In this document: positions 1-7,562 of the stretch, one piece after another | Position numbering within the stretch: position 1 is the stretch's first letter | Layout of the letters: each line of letters begins with the position of its first letter | Source: Niabella beijingensis | GTDB taxonomy: Bacteria; Bacteroidota; Bacteroidia; Chitinophagales; Chitinophagaceae | Assembly: GCF_020034665.1 (NCBI RefSeq) | Contig: NZ_JAIQDI010000001.1 | Location: 1,054,001-1,118,000, forward strand | Direction of reading: 5' to 3' | DNA: 64,000 nucleotides | Program-made: the position numbers and the translations under genes | Notes under the pieces: model-generated | What the model saw: the letters and a program-made list of their open reading frames with translations, nothing else | Told to the model about the DNA's origin: nothing | Database searches by the model: none

Positions 1-116
1 ATCCTGAACCCTGAAATTACTGTCTTCTATAAAGATATATAAATACACTGGCAAAACACATACTGCGATCACTGGTTTTTACTAACGATCCGGTATAAAA
101 AACAGCTTCCCAGCCG

Positions 117-500
117 TTACTGATTTCTCGTACTTGTTCTCCGGTCTGCCGGACGGAAATACCAGGAAACCGCGGTAAGCACCAGTAACAGCACCGGGCC
201 AAAAAGCCCCCTGCCACCATCACCGCCGGCCAGGTGGGAAAAGATCGCACCCGTCACGGTAAAGAAAAAACCGGCATAAGCCCATTCTTTCAGCAAAGGA
301 TGCCGGGGGATCAGTACAGCGATCACGCCCAGGATTTTCCAGATGCCGAGTAGTGTAAGCAGGTAAACCGGGTAACCCAGGTGTACCATCATTTCCGTTT
401 CTTCTTTTTGCCGGATCAGCTGTACGATACCGGTAGATGTCATACCCAGTGCCAGCCAGACGGTAGCGATCCAGTAGATGATCTTGTTTCTCCTATTCAT
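117..500 (-). CDS. DoxX-like small membrane protein
   Basis: A 127-residue protein with four predicted membrane helices (about residues 8-28, 42-65, 73-93 and 98-115) and short loops, the layout of DoxX-like proteins. It is the last gene of a minus-strand operon: ArsR-type regulator, SRPBCC protein, then this gene, 41 bases after the SRPBCC stop. In Bacteroidota, DoxX-like proteins often accompany SRPBCC and ArsR-type genes, so the family call rests on topology and context together. Its substrate or partner is unknown; some DoxX relatives act in redox or oxidative-stress complexes at the inner membrane. The ATG at 500 is the natural start. Family fairly sure, function not. Confidence 0.75.
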   Translation of the reverse strand: MNRRNKIIYWIATVWLALGMTSTGIVQLIRQKEETEMMVHLGYPVYLLTLLGIWKILGVIAVLIPRHPLLKEWAYAGFFFTVTGAIFSHLAGGDGGRGLFGPVLLLVLTAVSWYFRPADRRTSTRNQ

Positions 501-541
501 GATAGTCGTTTATATTAGGTTATACAGGGGTAGCAGTGATC

Positions 542-1009
542 TTATTTTAATTTGCCCAGCACCTCTTCCAGCCGGTCGTGCGCCATATTGATCCCATAGG
601 AAAAGGGCAGTTTCAATTGCTCCTCCCGGTGTTTTGCCGACCGGTAAACGATCTGCATGATGAGCTTGCTGGTATCTTCCGACAGGGATTCAAACTCCAG
701 GAATTCCAGCTGGATCCCAAAAAGGGCGTTTTCCATTTCAAAGGTGCGGGTGATCTTTTTTTCCGGTACAAATTCATGAATAGCACCATTGGCGCGGAAA
801 ACGATATTGCCCTTACCATCACTGGTTTCAAACTGATATCCTCCGTGCTGTTTATTCTCCAGTTTGAGTACTTTGGTACCCATCCATTGTTCAATAATTT
901 CGGGCTCGGCATATGCCCGGAACAGCAGGTCCAGCGGCAAATCAAATTCCCTTGTAATCACCAGATCCTGCCGGCCTTCTGCGGCATCGATTTTTGTTTT
1001 TCGTTCCAT
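542..1009 (-). CDS. SRPBCC/AHSA1-like domain protein
   Basis: A 155-residue cytosolic protein with the START/Bet v1-like fold of the AHSA1 (activator of Hsp90 ATPase homologue) group. Signs are the N-terminal VITREFDLPLDLLFRAYAEP segment with the W in EQWMGT, the central strands, and the C-terminal amphipathic helix ending in LEEVLGKLK. The fold makes a hydrophobic cavity that can bind a lipid-like or aromatic ligand. It starts 6 bases after the ArsR-type regulator stops, so the two are surely cotranscribed. The ArsR-SRPBCC pair is very common in bacteria, but its ligand is generally unknown. No truncation is seen. Confidence 0.85.
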   Translation of the reverse strand: MERKTKIDAAEGRQDLVITREFDLPLDLLFRAYAEPEIIEQWMGTKVLKLENKQHGGYQFETSDGKGNIVFRANGAIHEFVPEKKITRTFEMENALFGIQLEFLEFESLSEDTSKLIMQIVYRSAKHREEQLKLPFSYGINMAHDRLEEVLGKLK

Positions 1010-1015
1010 GTTGTA

Positions 1016-1339
1016 TTATTTTTTTGATTTGTATTTTTTCATCACGTCCTCCAGTTTGTTAAACCGGTCGTCCCACATCTTGCGGAAGGGTTCAATAAAA
1101 TCGGCTACTGCTTTCATTTTTTTTGCATTAAAATGGTAATAAATTTCCCGGCCGTTCTGTTCCTGTTGCAGTAATTCGCATTCCGTAAGGATCTGCAGAT
1201 GCTTGGATACAGTGGGGCGGGCGGTATCAAAATTTGCGGCGATGGCACCGGCCGTCATGGATTGTGCCGCTACCAGCAGCAGGATGGCCCTTCTGGTGGG
1301 ATCTGCTATTGCCTGGAAAACATCGCGTCTCAGATTCAT
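1016..1339 (-). CDS. ArsR/SdpR-type winged-helix repressor
   Basis: A 107-residue DNA-binding protein with the ArsR-family winged helix. It opens with [16 protein letters not shown], the recognition helix region is [19 protein letters not shown], and the wing follows as [11 protein letters not shown]. No metal-binding ELCVCDL-type cysteine motif is present, so it belongs with the metal-independent SdpR-like members that pair with SRPBCC proteins. It heads the operon with the SRPBCC and DoxX-like genes. Two matching palindromes lie directly upstream (1342-1359 and 1368-1385), one in the promoter spacer and one between the -7 element and the start codon, which implies autorepression. The ATG at 1339 is three bases from the first palindrome. 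Confidence 0.9.
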   Translation of the reverse strand: MNLRRDVFQAIADPTRRAILLLVAAQSMTAGAIAANFDTARPTVSKHLQILTECELLQQEQNGREIYYHFNAKKMKAVADFIEPFRKMWDDRFNKLEDVMKKYKSKK

Positions 1340-1341
1340 TA

Positions 1342-1359
1342 TGTAGTTATTTGACTACA
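1342..1359. promoter_or_regulatory. Operator 1 of the ArsR-type regulator
   Basis: Palindrome TGTAGTTATTTGACTACA, with 6-base arms TGTAGT and ACTACA. It lies between the ArsR start codon (1339) and the -7 element of its promoter and overlaps the last two bases of that element. A near-identical palindrome is centred 26 bases away. The spacing places both on nearly the same face of the helix (2.5 turns), as expected for a repressor site. The assignment to this regulator is inferred from position. Confidence 0.75.
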
Positions 1360-1389
1360 AATATACATGTAGTTATTTAGCTACACAAA
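1358..1389 (-). promoter_or_regulatory. Bacteroidota-type promoter of the ArsR operon
   Basis: Read on the minus strand: TTTG (1389-1386), a 20-base spacer, then TATATTTG (1365-1358). Both elements match the Bacteroidota consensus TTTG / TAnnTTTG exactly. The -7 element ends 18 bases before the ATG at 1339. The spacer is occupied by operator 2. Confidence 0.8.
1368..1385. promoter_or_regulatory. Operator 2 of the ArsR-type regulator
   Basis: Second palindrome, TGTAGTTATTTAGCTACA, matching operator 1 at 16 of 18 positions. It fills the spacer between the -33 and -7 elements of the minus-strand promoter, so a bound repressor would block RNA polymerase directly. Confidence 0.75.
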
Positions 1390-1516
1390 TATTTTTTTTA
1401 TTTCCCCGGAAAATAAATTCCGAAACGATCATTTCCAGCTGTATTTCATCGGTTTACCGCATTGCATCTGGTACATTCTTCCACGTTTTTTTATATCTTT
1501 CCGCTGTCATTGAACC

Positions 1517-2104
1517 ATGCATCCTCTTATTCAACACATCCAAAAGATCACCAGCTCCGGTGATGCCGGCGAAGCACAGCTCCTGCCGTTTTTTGAAGCC
1601 CGGTCTTACCGGAAAAAGGCATTGCTACAGGAAGAAGACAAACGCTGCCTTTCTTATTTTTTTGTAATAAAAGGATGCCTGCGCTTATTTTTTACCGATC
1701 ACAACGGAGCAGAGCAGACCATGCAGTTTGCACTGGAGAACTGGTGGATGACCGACCTGGACGCTTTTCGTACCGGGCGGAACTCGGCTTACTCCATCCA
1801 GGCACTGGAAGCCACAGAAGTACTGGCCATCGATGCAAAAAACTATGCGCAACTACTGGAAGAAATCCCCCTGATGGAAAAATATTTCCGCCGGGTGTAT
1901 GAACGTGCCTATGCAGCATCACTGCTTCGCGTGCAGATGATCTCGCGGTTGCCGAAAAATGAATTTTATGAACTCTTTGAATCTAAATATCCGGATTTCA
2001 TCCAGCGGGTGCCTCAAAAGGTGCTGGCTTCCTTCCTGGGTTTTACACCGGAGTACCTGAGCGAGCTGCGCAAAAAAAGAATCGAAAAAAATAAGAATGA
2101 CTGA
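1517..2104 (+). CDS. Crp/Fnr-family regulator (first of a tandem pair)
   Basis: A 195-residue protein with an N-terminal cyclic-nucleotide-binding-type beta roll (about residues 25-120, core YFFVIKGCLRLFF and FALENWWMTD) and a short C-terminal helix-turn-helix (VPQKVLASFLGFTPEYLSELRKK). The FALENWW motif is typical of the Bacteroidota Crp/Fnr branch whose effector is unknown. The arginine and glutamate that hold cAMP are not evident, so cAMP sensing is doubtful. A -7-like element TATCTTTC sits at 1494-1501. The gene overlaps the next one by 8 bases, and the two proteins are clear paralogues. Likely target genes are its neighbours, including the NmrA-like reductase. Confidence 0.85.
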   Translation: MHPLIQHIQKITSSGDAGEAQLLPFFEARSYRKKALLQEEDKRCLSYFFVIKGCLRLFFTDHNGAEQTMQFALENWWMTDLDAFRTGRNSAYSIQALEATEVLAIDAKNYAQLLEEIPLMEKYFRRVYERAYAASLLRVQMISRLPKNEFYELFESKYPDFIQRVPQKVLASFLGFTPEYLSELRKKRIEKNKND

Positions 2105-2669
2105 ACAGCTGATCCGCCATATTCAACAATTACTCCCGGATTTTATCCCGCCCCGGGAAGAAATGCGTTCTTTATTCCGGACCCGGTCCGTAAAAAAGGA
2201 AGAACTGCTTTTAGAAGAAGCAATGCTCTGCAACGACATTTATTTTGTAAACAGGGGGTGTCTCTATCTTTTTTATAATTATAATAACCGGAAGGAAGTC
2301 ATTCATTTTGCACTGGAGAACTGGTGGCTGACGGATTATAAAACATTTGGTGATGAAAACCCTTCTGTGTATGCGATAGCTGCTGTGGAAGACTCGGAGA
2401 TCACCAGCATCAGCCGCAAAGACTATGAGCAACTGCTGCTGCACGTCCCGATGATGGCACTGTATTTTAACAAAATACATGAACGGGCTTATGGCGCAGC
2501 ACTGTTCAAACAAAAGACCTATGCCACCTTGTCCAAAGAAGATTTTTATCGTTATTTCAGCACCACTTATCCTGCTTTCCTGCAACGGGTGCCCGATGCC
2601 CTTTTTGCTTCTTATATGGGTGTTTCAACGGAACAACTGATAGCGATCAGGCAGGCCCTTATTTCTTAA
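2097..2669 (+). CDS. Crp/Fnr-family regulator (second of a tandem pair)
   Basis: A 190-residue paralogue of the preceding protein with the same architecture: beta-roll domain (IYFVNRGCLYLFY, FALENWWLTD) and a C-terminal helix-turn-helix region (LFASYMGVSTEQLIAIRQ). The last helix is shorter and less basic than in the first copy, so DNA binding may be weaker, or this subunit may work as a heterodimer with the first. The start ATG lies inside the end of the previous gene (8-base overlap), which points to translational coupling. The arrangement looks like a tandem duplication followed by divergence. Confidence 0.83.
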   Translation: MTEQLIRHIQQLLPDFIPPREEMRSLFRTRSVKKEELLLEEAMLCNDIYFVNRGCLYLFYNYNNRKEVIHFALENWWLTDYKTFGDENPSVYAIAAVEDSEITSISRKDYEQLLLHVPMMALYFNKIHERAYGAALFKQKTYATLSKEDFYRYFSTTYPAFLQRVPDALFASYMGVSTEQLIAIRQALIS

Positions 2670-2728
2670 ACCAGCTTAAGTTTTCCGGCCGGAATGCCTT
2701 TCATCTTTGCTGTACAAAAAATTACAAG

Positions 2729-3484
2729 ATGAAAATAGTTGTTATCGGCGGTACCGGCCTTATTGGTAGCCAGGTTGTCAGTCAATTGCAGCAGGCAGGA
2801 CATGAAGCCATCGCAGCTTCTCCGAATACGGGGGTGAACACGCTTACCGGTGAAGGGTTGAACGAAGTGTTAGCGGGCGCTCAGGTAGTGGTTGATGTTT
2901 CCAACTCGCCTTCCTTTGCAGATGAACCTGTAATGAATTTTTTCAAAACTTCCAATGAGCACCTGTTGCCGGCGGAAAAAGCAGCGGGCGTGCAACATCA
3001 TATCGCCCTGTCGGTAGTTGGCACCCCGGACCTGCAGGCCAGCGGATATTTTCGCGCGAAACAGGTGCAGGAAGATATGATCAAAGCATCCGGCATCCCC
3101 TACACGATTGTACATGCCACACAATTCTTTGAATTTGCCGGTGGTATTATCCAGATGAGTCTCACAGGCGATACCATTGTTTTACCGGATGCCAATATCC
3201 AGCCTATCGCCAGCAAGGATGTGGCGGCATTTATAGCAGAAACGGCGCTGGCAGCCCCGGCCAATAAAATCCTGGAAATAGGCGGACCTGAAAAATTCAA
3301 TATGAAGTCCTGGATCGGGCAATATATGCAGGCCACTCATAAGAATTACGCAGTAACATCCGATGCTACAGCGCTATATTCAGGCGCGCCATTGGAAGCT
3401 GATACACTGACTCCCAAAGCAGCCGTTTATCTTGGCCCTACCCAATATGCAGACTGGATCGCAATTCCCGGAAATCAGCGATAG
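2729..3484 (+). CDS. NmrA-like NAD(P)-binding oxidoreductase
   Basis: A 251-residue atypical short-chain dehydrogenase. The N-terminal dinucleotide-binding motif GGTGLIGSQVV (residues 7-17) has the GxxGxxG pattern of extended and atypical SDRs. The usual YxxxK catalytic pair is not evident, which fits NmrA/HSCARG-like proteins that sense or use NAD(P)H rather than classical reductases. The middle segment with VHATQFFEF is typical of the group. It lies 60 bases after the Crp/Fnr pair with a -7-like CATCTTTG just upstream, so it probably has its own promoter and may be controlled by those regulators. Cytosolic. Confidence 0.82.
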   Translation: MKIVVIGGTGLIGSQVVSQLQQAGHEAIAASPNTGVNTLTGEGLNEVLAGAQVVVDVSNSPSFADEPVMNFFKTSNEHLLPAEKAAGVQHHIALSVVGTPDLQASGYFRAKQVQEDMIKASGIPYTIVHATQFFEFAGGIIQMSLTGDTIVLPDANIQPIASKDVAAFIAETALAAPANKILEIGGPEKFNMKSWIGQYMQATHKNYAVTSDATALYSGAPLEADTLTPKAAVYLGPTQYADWIAIPGNQR

Positions 3485-3517
3485 CTGACGGCAATCAAAA
3501 TAAAGCAACTACTGATA

Positions 3518-3545
3518 ATAAGGACGGGCAAACACCTGTCCTTAT
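3518..3545. terminator. Bidirectional hairpin between convergent genes
   Basis: Inverted repeat: ATAAGGAC at 3518-3525 pairs with GTCCTTAT at 3538-3545. It lies between the reductase gene (plus) and the small secreted protein gene (minus), where both transcripts should end. The flanks are AT-rich but have no long T-run. Confidence 0.55.
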
Positions 3546-3562
3546 ATTTATGTCCTTCCCTG

Positions 3563-3982
3563 TTAACGATTATGCCGGTACCGCTTTAGTACAAACGGAT
3601 ACTCCCTGCCGGCGAAATAGTAGACCCCACTGATGGTTGCCGGTACTTGTTCGTAATATTCTTTGATGCCTTTCAGGATAAAATAATCTGTAAACGTTCT
3701 ATCGGTAACTGAAACATGATAGAACTTCATCGTCTTATCCTCTTCAGGATATCCTTTCTCTGGCAGGAACCGGGAGGTCTTTTTTGTATTATTATCGGTC
3801 GTTTTGATCTCACAGGCGGCAATATAGCCATCTCCCAATGTAAACCGGATGGTCAGATCCGCTGTCTTACCCAGGTAATCCACCGCATCGTAGGCCTTTT
3901 GAGAAAAGGCAAGCAAGGGCAACCACATCACTGCTGTTAACAATAAGAGGTATTTTTTTGTATTACTGCTTTCGGACTTCAT
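3563..3982 (-). CDS. Small exported protein of unknown function
   Basis: A 139-residue protein beginning with a short basic stretch, a hydrophobic segment (about residues 11-25, LLLLTAVMWLPLLAFSQ) and a likely signal peptidase site after FSQ. The mature part of about 110 residues is rich in beta strands and aromatic residues, with one cysteine and a basic end. I do not recognise a family. It stands alone between a convergent reductase gene and a divergent orphan gene. The signal peptide and even codon use support a real gene. Confidence 0.6.
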   Translation of the reverse strand: MKSESSNTKKYLLLLTAVMWLPLLAFSQKAYDAVDYLGKTADLTIRFTLGDGYIAACEIKTTDNNTKKTSRFLPEKGYPEEDKTMKFYHVSVTDRTFTDYFILKGIKEYYEQVPATISGVYYFAGREYPFVLKRYRHNR

Positions 3983-4208
3983 AAATAACGAATAACGACC
4001 CTGCCTGAAAAACGGTACCAGGCTACACCAAAGCTACAAAAGAGAAGAGATATCCGCGATAGTTTTCAGGAGTAGAAGCCGGCCGGGCTGTAGCTGACGC
4101 CTGTTGCGTTTTTTTTTATTATTTTTATACATCCCGGCACTCCAGCCAGGTAAGGCTGCATAAAAGCGTCAATCGCTGAACCCTCTTATTAATGCTAAAC
4201 AGATAACT

Positions 4209-4916
4209 ATGACAACCGGTAAACTGGAAAAAAAACTACGTTTCTTAATCATCTACGTAATCGCAATCACCGCTGTATGCGGTTTCCTGGCATTCACATC
4301 CTTTCGCCGGGCCACCCTCCGTCAGACGACGGATGAGCTCACTGTAAAACGTATAAATATAGTAGACGAAGACGGCGCCCTTCGCATGGTCGTCAGCAAC
4401 GAGCACCGCCAGCACCCGGGCAGAATGAACGGGCAGCAGCTGCCTGCACGTGAACGGCCTGCCGGCATCATTTTTTTTAATGAAGCCGGCGACGAATGTG
4501 GCGGGCTTGTGTATAATGGCAATGATAAGGATGCCGGTCTTTTCCTCTCGGTAGATAAGTTCGGGGATGACCAGGTCATGCAACTTCAATATTCAGAGAA
4601 TCCTCAGAAACAGCGCCGGAAATATGGATTACAGCTCTGGGATTATCCCAAAGAAAATACCTTTGATGAGCGCCTGCGCCGGTTCAAGGCCTTAAAACAA
4701 CTCCCCACCAGGGAAGAACAGGATAAAGCCTATGAACAAATGCTGAAAGACAGCCTGCTGATGCAGGACCGCCTGTTCATCGGCCAGACCTATGAAAAAG
4801 AAATGGGGCTTTTCATTAAGGACCAGGATGGCAAACCCCGCATCAAGATCTTTATTGACAAGGACAAGCAGCCCCGGATACAGGTACTTAATCCTGACGG
4901 AACGATCATGCGTTAA
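4209..4916 (+). CDS. Membrane-anchored protein with beta-strand repeats, unknown function
   Basis: A 235-residue protein with one N-terminal transmembrane helix (about residues 11-29, IIYVIAITAVCGFLAF) and a soluble remainder, probably periplasmic. The soluble part has short strand-turn-strand units with a D-x-D/N-G turn: INIVDEDGALRMVVSN near the start, GIIFFNEAGDECGG in the middle, and near the end FIKDQDGKPRIKIFID followed by IQVLNPDG. These look like repeated copies of one beta-hairpin motif, interrupted by a charged helical region around residues 140-190. I know no function for it. It has no evident operon partner; the next gene is convergent and 30 bases away. Confidence 0.65.
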   Translation: MTTGKLEKKLRFLIIYVIAITAVCGFLAFTSFRRATLRQTTDELTVKRINIVDEDGALRMVVSNEHRQHPGRMNGQQLPARERPAGIIFFNEAGDECGGLVYNGNDKDAGLFLSVDKFGDDQVMQLQYSENPQKQRRKYGLQLWDYPKENTFDERLRRFKALKQLPTREEQDKAYEQMLKDSLLMQDRLFIGQTYEKEMGLFIKDQDGKPRIKIFIDKDKQPRIQVLNPDGTIMR

Positions 4917-4946
4917 AACATAGCACCGGAAATCGCTTTACGACGG

Positions 4947-6368
4947 CTATCCCAACAGTGCCGGACGCTCATTAAAGGTCTTCCAGAGCAATTCGCCGAA
5001 CAGGGTATTGGACCAGGCAAACCATTTCCGGGTGAACTTCTTCGGATCATCCTTATGAAAAGACTCATGCATAAAGCCGGTATCGCCGTGTGTTTTTTGA
5101 AGGGTGCTGATACTCCAGCGGATTTCCTTGTCATCATTGGAGGTAAGTGCTTTCATGGTGATGCTCATGGGCCAGATCATGTCTTTACCAATATGCGGAC
5201 CGCCAATACCTTCAGCCGCCGAACCTCTAAAGAAGAACGGATTCTCGGATGACCATACATAATTACGTGTAGCTTTATACAAGGGGTCTGTATTCTTTAC
5301 TGCACCCAGGTAGGGCAGTCCCAGCAGACTGGGAACGTTGGCATCGTCCATCAATATATGGCTGCCATAGCCGTTTACCTCATAGGCGTACATTTTTCCG
5401 TATTGCGGATGTGTAATGATTGCATATTTTTTTACAGCAGTTTCCACCTCATCTGCCAATTGCGTGAGTTCATTCGCCAGCCGGGCATCTCCTGAAATCT
5501 TGCCCACCATTTCTGAAGCTTGTCGCAAACTTACCACGGCAAACAGGTTGGAGGGGATCAGATAAGCGAAAATAGTAGCATCATCGCTTGGCCGGAACAT
5601 GGAACAGATCAGCCCCACGGGTTTTACCGGGTAGCCATAGCCCCCCATCGGGATGCCGTCTGTAGCCCAGGAAGTTTTCCGTTCAAACTTATAAGGACCG
5701 GGCCCTTCCTTACGCTGTTGTTCTTTAAAGGTTTTCAATGTAAGGGCAATACCTTCCTTCCATGTAGCATCAAAAGGTGTGGTATCTCCTGTTTCCTTCC
5801 AGAAACGATGGGCCAGCCGGATGGGATAACACAATGAATCGATCTCCCATTTCCGTTCATGTATACCGGGTTTCATATCGGTGTTATCCGTTTCCTTCCA
5901 TTCACTTACTTTGCTGTCATCATTATAAAAAGCATTGGCATACGGATCTTTCAAAATAAAATGGGTTTGCTTACGGATCACACCCGCAATCAGCTTATGC
6001 AGCGCCTGGTCCTGTTTCGTAAACTGTAAATAAGGATACACCTGTGCGGAGCTGTCGCGCAGCCACATGGCATCAATATCGCCGGTAATAACGTAGGTGT
6101 CCGGTTTTCCGTCCTTTTCAGTATAAAAAACCGTTGTGTCCAGTGTATTGGGAAAACAATTGTTGAACAACCAGCCCAGTTCTTTACTTTTTACTTTCGA
6201 CTGAAATGCCTTGATCGCGTTTTCAATTGCGGCGCTTTTAAAATGCCGCTCACTTTCGGAAACCCGTACCAAAGGAAAATCGTTTTTGCTTTGGGCAAAA
6301 GAAAAATGATTCAATGCCAGTCCGGCGCTCAGCACGCTGGTATGCTGTAAAAAGGTCTTACGGTTCAT
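4947..6368 (-). CDS. Glycoside hydrolase family 125 (exo-alpha-1,6-mannosidase type)
   Basis: A 473-residue exported enzyme. The N-terminus (MNRKTFLQHTSVLSAGLALN, cut probably after HFSFAQ) is a signal peptide. The catalytic domain has the alpha/alpha barrel layout of GH125, with the conserved GDIDAMWLRDSSAQ block near residue 100 and the FHKDDPKKFTRKWFAWSN block near the C-terminus. Characterised GH125 enzymes are metal-independent, inverting exo-alpha-1,6-mannosidases acting on high-mannose or fungal mannan side chains in the periplasm. No SusC/SusD genes or other mannosidases are next to it, so it is an orphan CAZyme here. Length is normal for the family. Confidence 0.88.
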   Translation of the reverse strand: MNRKTFLQHTSVLSAGLALNHFSFAQSKNDFPLVRVSESERHFKSAAIENAIKAFQSKVKSKELGWLFNNCFPNTLDTTVFYTEKDGKPDTYVITGDIDAMWLRDSSAQVYPYLQFTKQDQALHKLIAGVIRKQTHFILKDPYANAFYNDDSKVSEWKETDNTDMKPGIHERKWEIDSLCYPIRLAHRFWKETGDTTPFDATWKEGIALTLKTFKEQQRKEGPGPYKFERKTSWATDGIPMGGYGYPVKPVGLICSMFRPSDDATIFAYLIPSNLFAVVSLRQASEMVGKISGDARLANELTQLADEVETAVKKYAIITHPQYGKMYAYEVNGYGSHILMDDANVPSLLGLPYLGAVKNTDPLYKATRNYVWSSENPFFFRGSAAEGIGGPHIGKDMIWPMSITMKALTSNDDKEIRWSISTLQKTHGDTGFMHESFHKDDPKKFTRKWFAWSNTLFGELLWKTFNERPALLG

Positions 6369-6465
6369 AGTTGATGTATACTTAAATGAAGCAATGGTTT
6401 ATTATATACCTGTAAAGCTAATCCATTTTTCAATAACTCGGGTAAAGTGGCAACAGCTGATTTTT

Positions 6466-6570
6466 GCCGCTGAGACACAGAAATACTGATCCTTTATTGC
6501 CACCAGGGCTCCAGGACCTAAAGTATTACGAACTCTAACCCTTTGTTGTTTCTTCGCGCCTTCGTGGCCC
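6466..6570. repeat. Possible remnant of a dispersed Bacteroidota repeat
   Basis: The intergenic stretch holds GCCGCTGAGACACAGAAA at its left and TTCTTCGCGCCTTCGTGGC at its right. These resemble the outward ends of short dispersed elements seen in environmental Bacteroidota, which carry variants of CTTTGTGNCTTNGTGG. Only one copy is present in this window, so repeat status is inferred from the motif, not from seeing copies. Confidence 0.3.
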
Positions 6571-6617
6571 GCCTTTATATCAGCGATTTGTTGTACTTTT
6601 AAAGTAAATCCACTCTT

Positions 6618-6827
6618 ATGACCGATCATAATAAGGACGCCATTGTTGTTGTAAGAACCTATAATGATATCGCAACAGCTGTTTCTGCAAAAGAAAAATT
6701 AGAGGAAGCCGGTATCACTGCTACCATTGACGATATGGACGTAGTAGGTATGACACCCCTGGCTGGTATTGAAGTAAAGATCTTTTCAAAGGACCTGGAA
6801 ACAGCCAACCAGGTGCTGAAAGATTGA
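6618..6827 (+). CDS. DUF2007-type small signal-transducing protein
   Basis: A 69-residue cytosolic protein. It starts with VVVRTYNDIATAVSAKEKLEE, then a GITATIDD strand and a final VKIFSKDLETANQVL helix. This is the two-layer beta-alpha-beta fold of DUF2007 (putative signal transducing protein), where the domain resembles the regulatory end of PII-like or ACT-like proteins. Its ligand and partner are unknown. It stands alone; the flanking intergenic stretches are about 250 bases each and show no other gene. Confidence 0.75.
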   Translation: MTDHNKDAIVVVRTYNDIATAVSAKEKLEEAGITATIDDMDVVGMTPLAGIEVKIFSKDLETANQVLKD

Positions 6828-7075
6828 CAGCAGTAAAAACAACCCGCTCCTCCTATCAATAATCCGCTTTCGCTTATCAGTCGCTGCATTTTTTATTTTT
6901 TTAAACTTTTTTCACGCTATTTTGTTAGCAACTGCGTAAAAAGGCTGTATGAATGGGCGAAGCTATTTTAATATTTTTTTAAACTGCTTTTGTTGCATTT
7001 TACTTAATTATTCCCTTACTTCGCGCCATCTGCAAGCTTTTACTGAAATTTAAATTGTTACGCACCCAGGGGAAA

Positions 7076-7429
7076 ATGAGAAAATTCGCCCATATACTTG
7101 CTTTCTTTATCTTGTTCATTGGAAGTAGTTCCGATACGATCGAAGCGTTCGCTCCTGTTAAAAGCAATGTATGCAATTCAGCAGTAAAAGACCGGCAACA
7201 GCAGCAACATAAGAATAATACACAGGATGCGGGGGATCATATCATCATCAACCGGTTCTGTAATCATTTCATCAACCGGGCAGACCAGCTTTCACAGCGA
7301 ACATTCTACAGCATCCTTTCCCTGCCCCTTTTTCATTTTAATGTACTACTTCCTGCATGGAAGCACCTGAGCCCGACCCCGCTGCAAGAACCCGGCTACG
7401 GCAATCTCTTTCTCTACTACCTCTTTTAG
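7076..7429 (+). CDS. Small exported protein upstream of the RND efflux operon
   Basis: A protein of about 117 residues. I prefer the ATG at 7076 over the one at 7055 because it is preceded by AGGGGAAA and gives a clean signal peptide (MRKFAHILAFFILFIGSSSD). The mature part has a glutamine- and histidine-rich stretch, two cysteines (VCNS and RFCNHF) and an aromatic C-terminus. Small exported proteins with Cys/His content often precede RND pumps in Bacteroidota. I do not recognise this one as a known family. It ends 133 bases before the adaptor gene and may be cotranscribed. Chance reading frame remains possible. Confidence 0.5.
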   Translation: MRKFAHILAFFILFIGSSSDTIEAFAPVKSNVCNSAVKDRQQQQHKNNTQDAGDHIIINRFCNHFINRADQLSQRTFYSILSLPLFHFNVLLPAWKHLSPTPLQEPGYGNLFLYYLF

Positions 7430-7562
7430 CAATTTCGATATTTGTTTTATTACCTGTCTGTTGCTGTAACTGCAACGGAACGGAAAGTGCATAATTTCAT
7501 CTAATGCACCACTGATCCTCATTTCAGGTATCATCCCTATTTTATTAAATTAACTGATCATC

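Noticed and set aside
1..116. Possible end of a plus-strand gene at the left edge (frame open from base 1 to a TAA near 42)
   Set aside because: Only 13 codons are visible and they carry no recognisable motif, so no gene can be supported.
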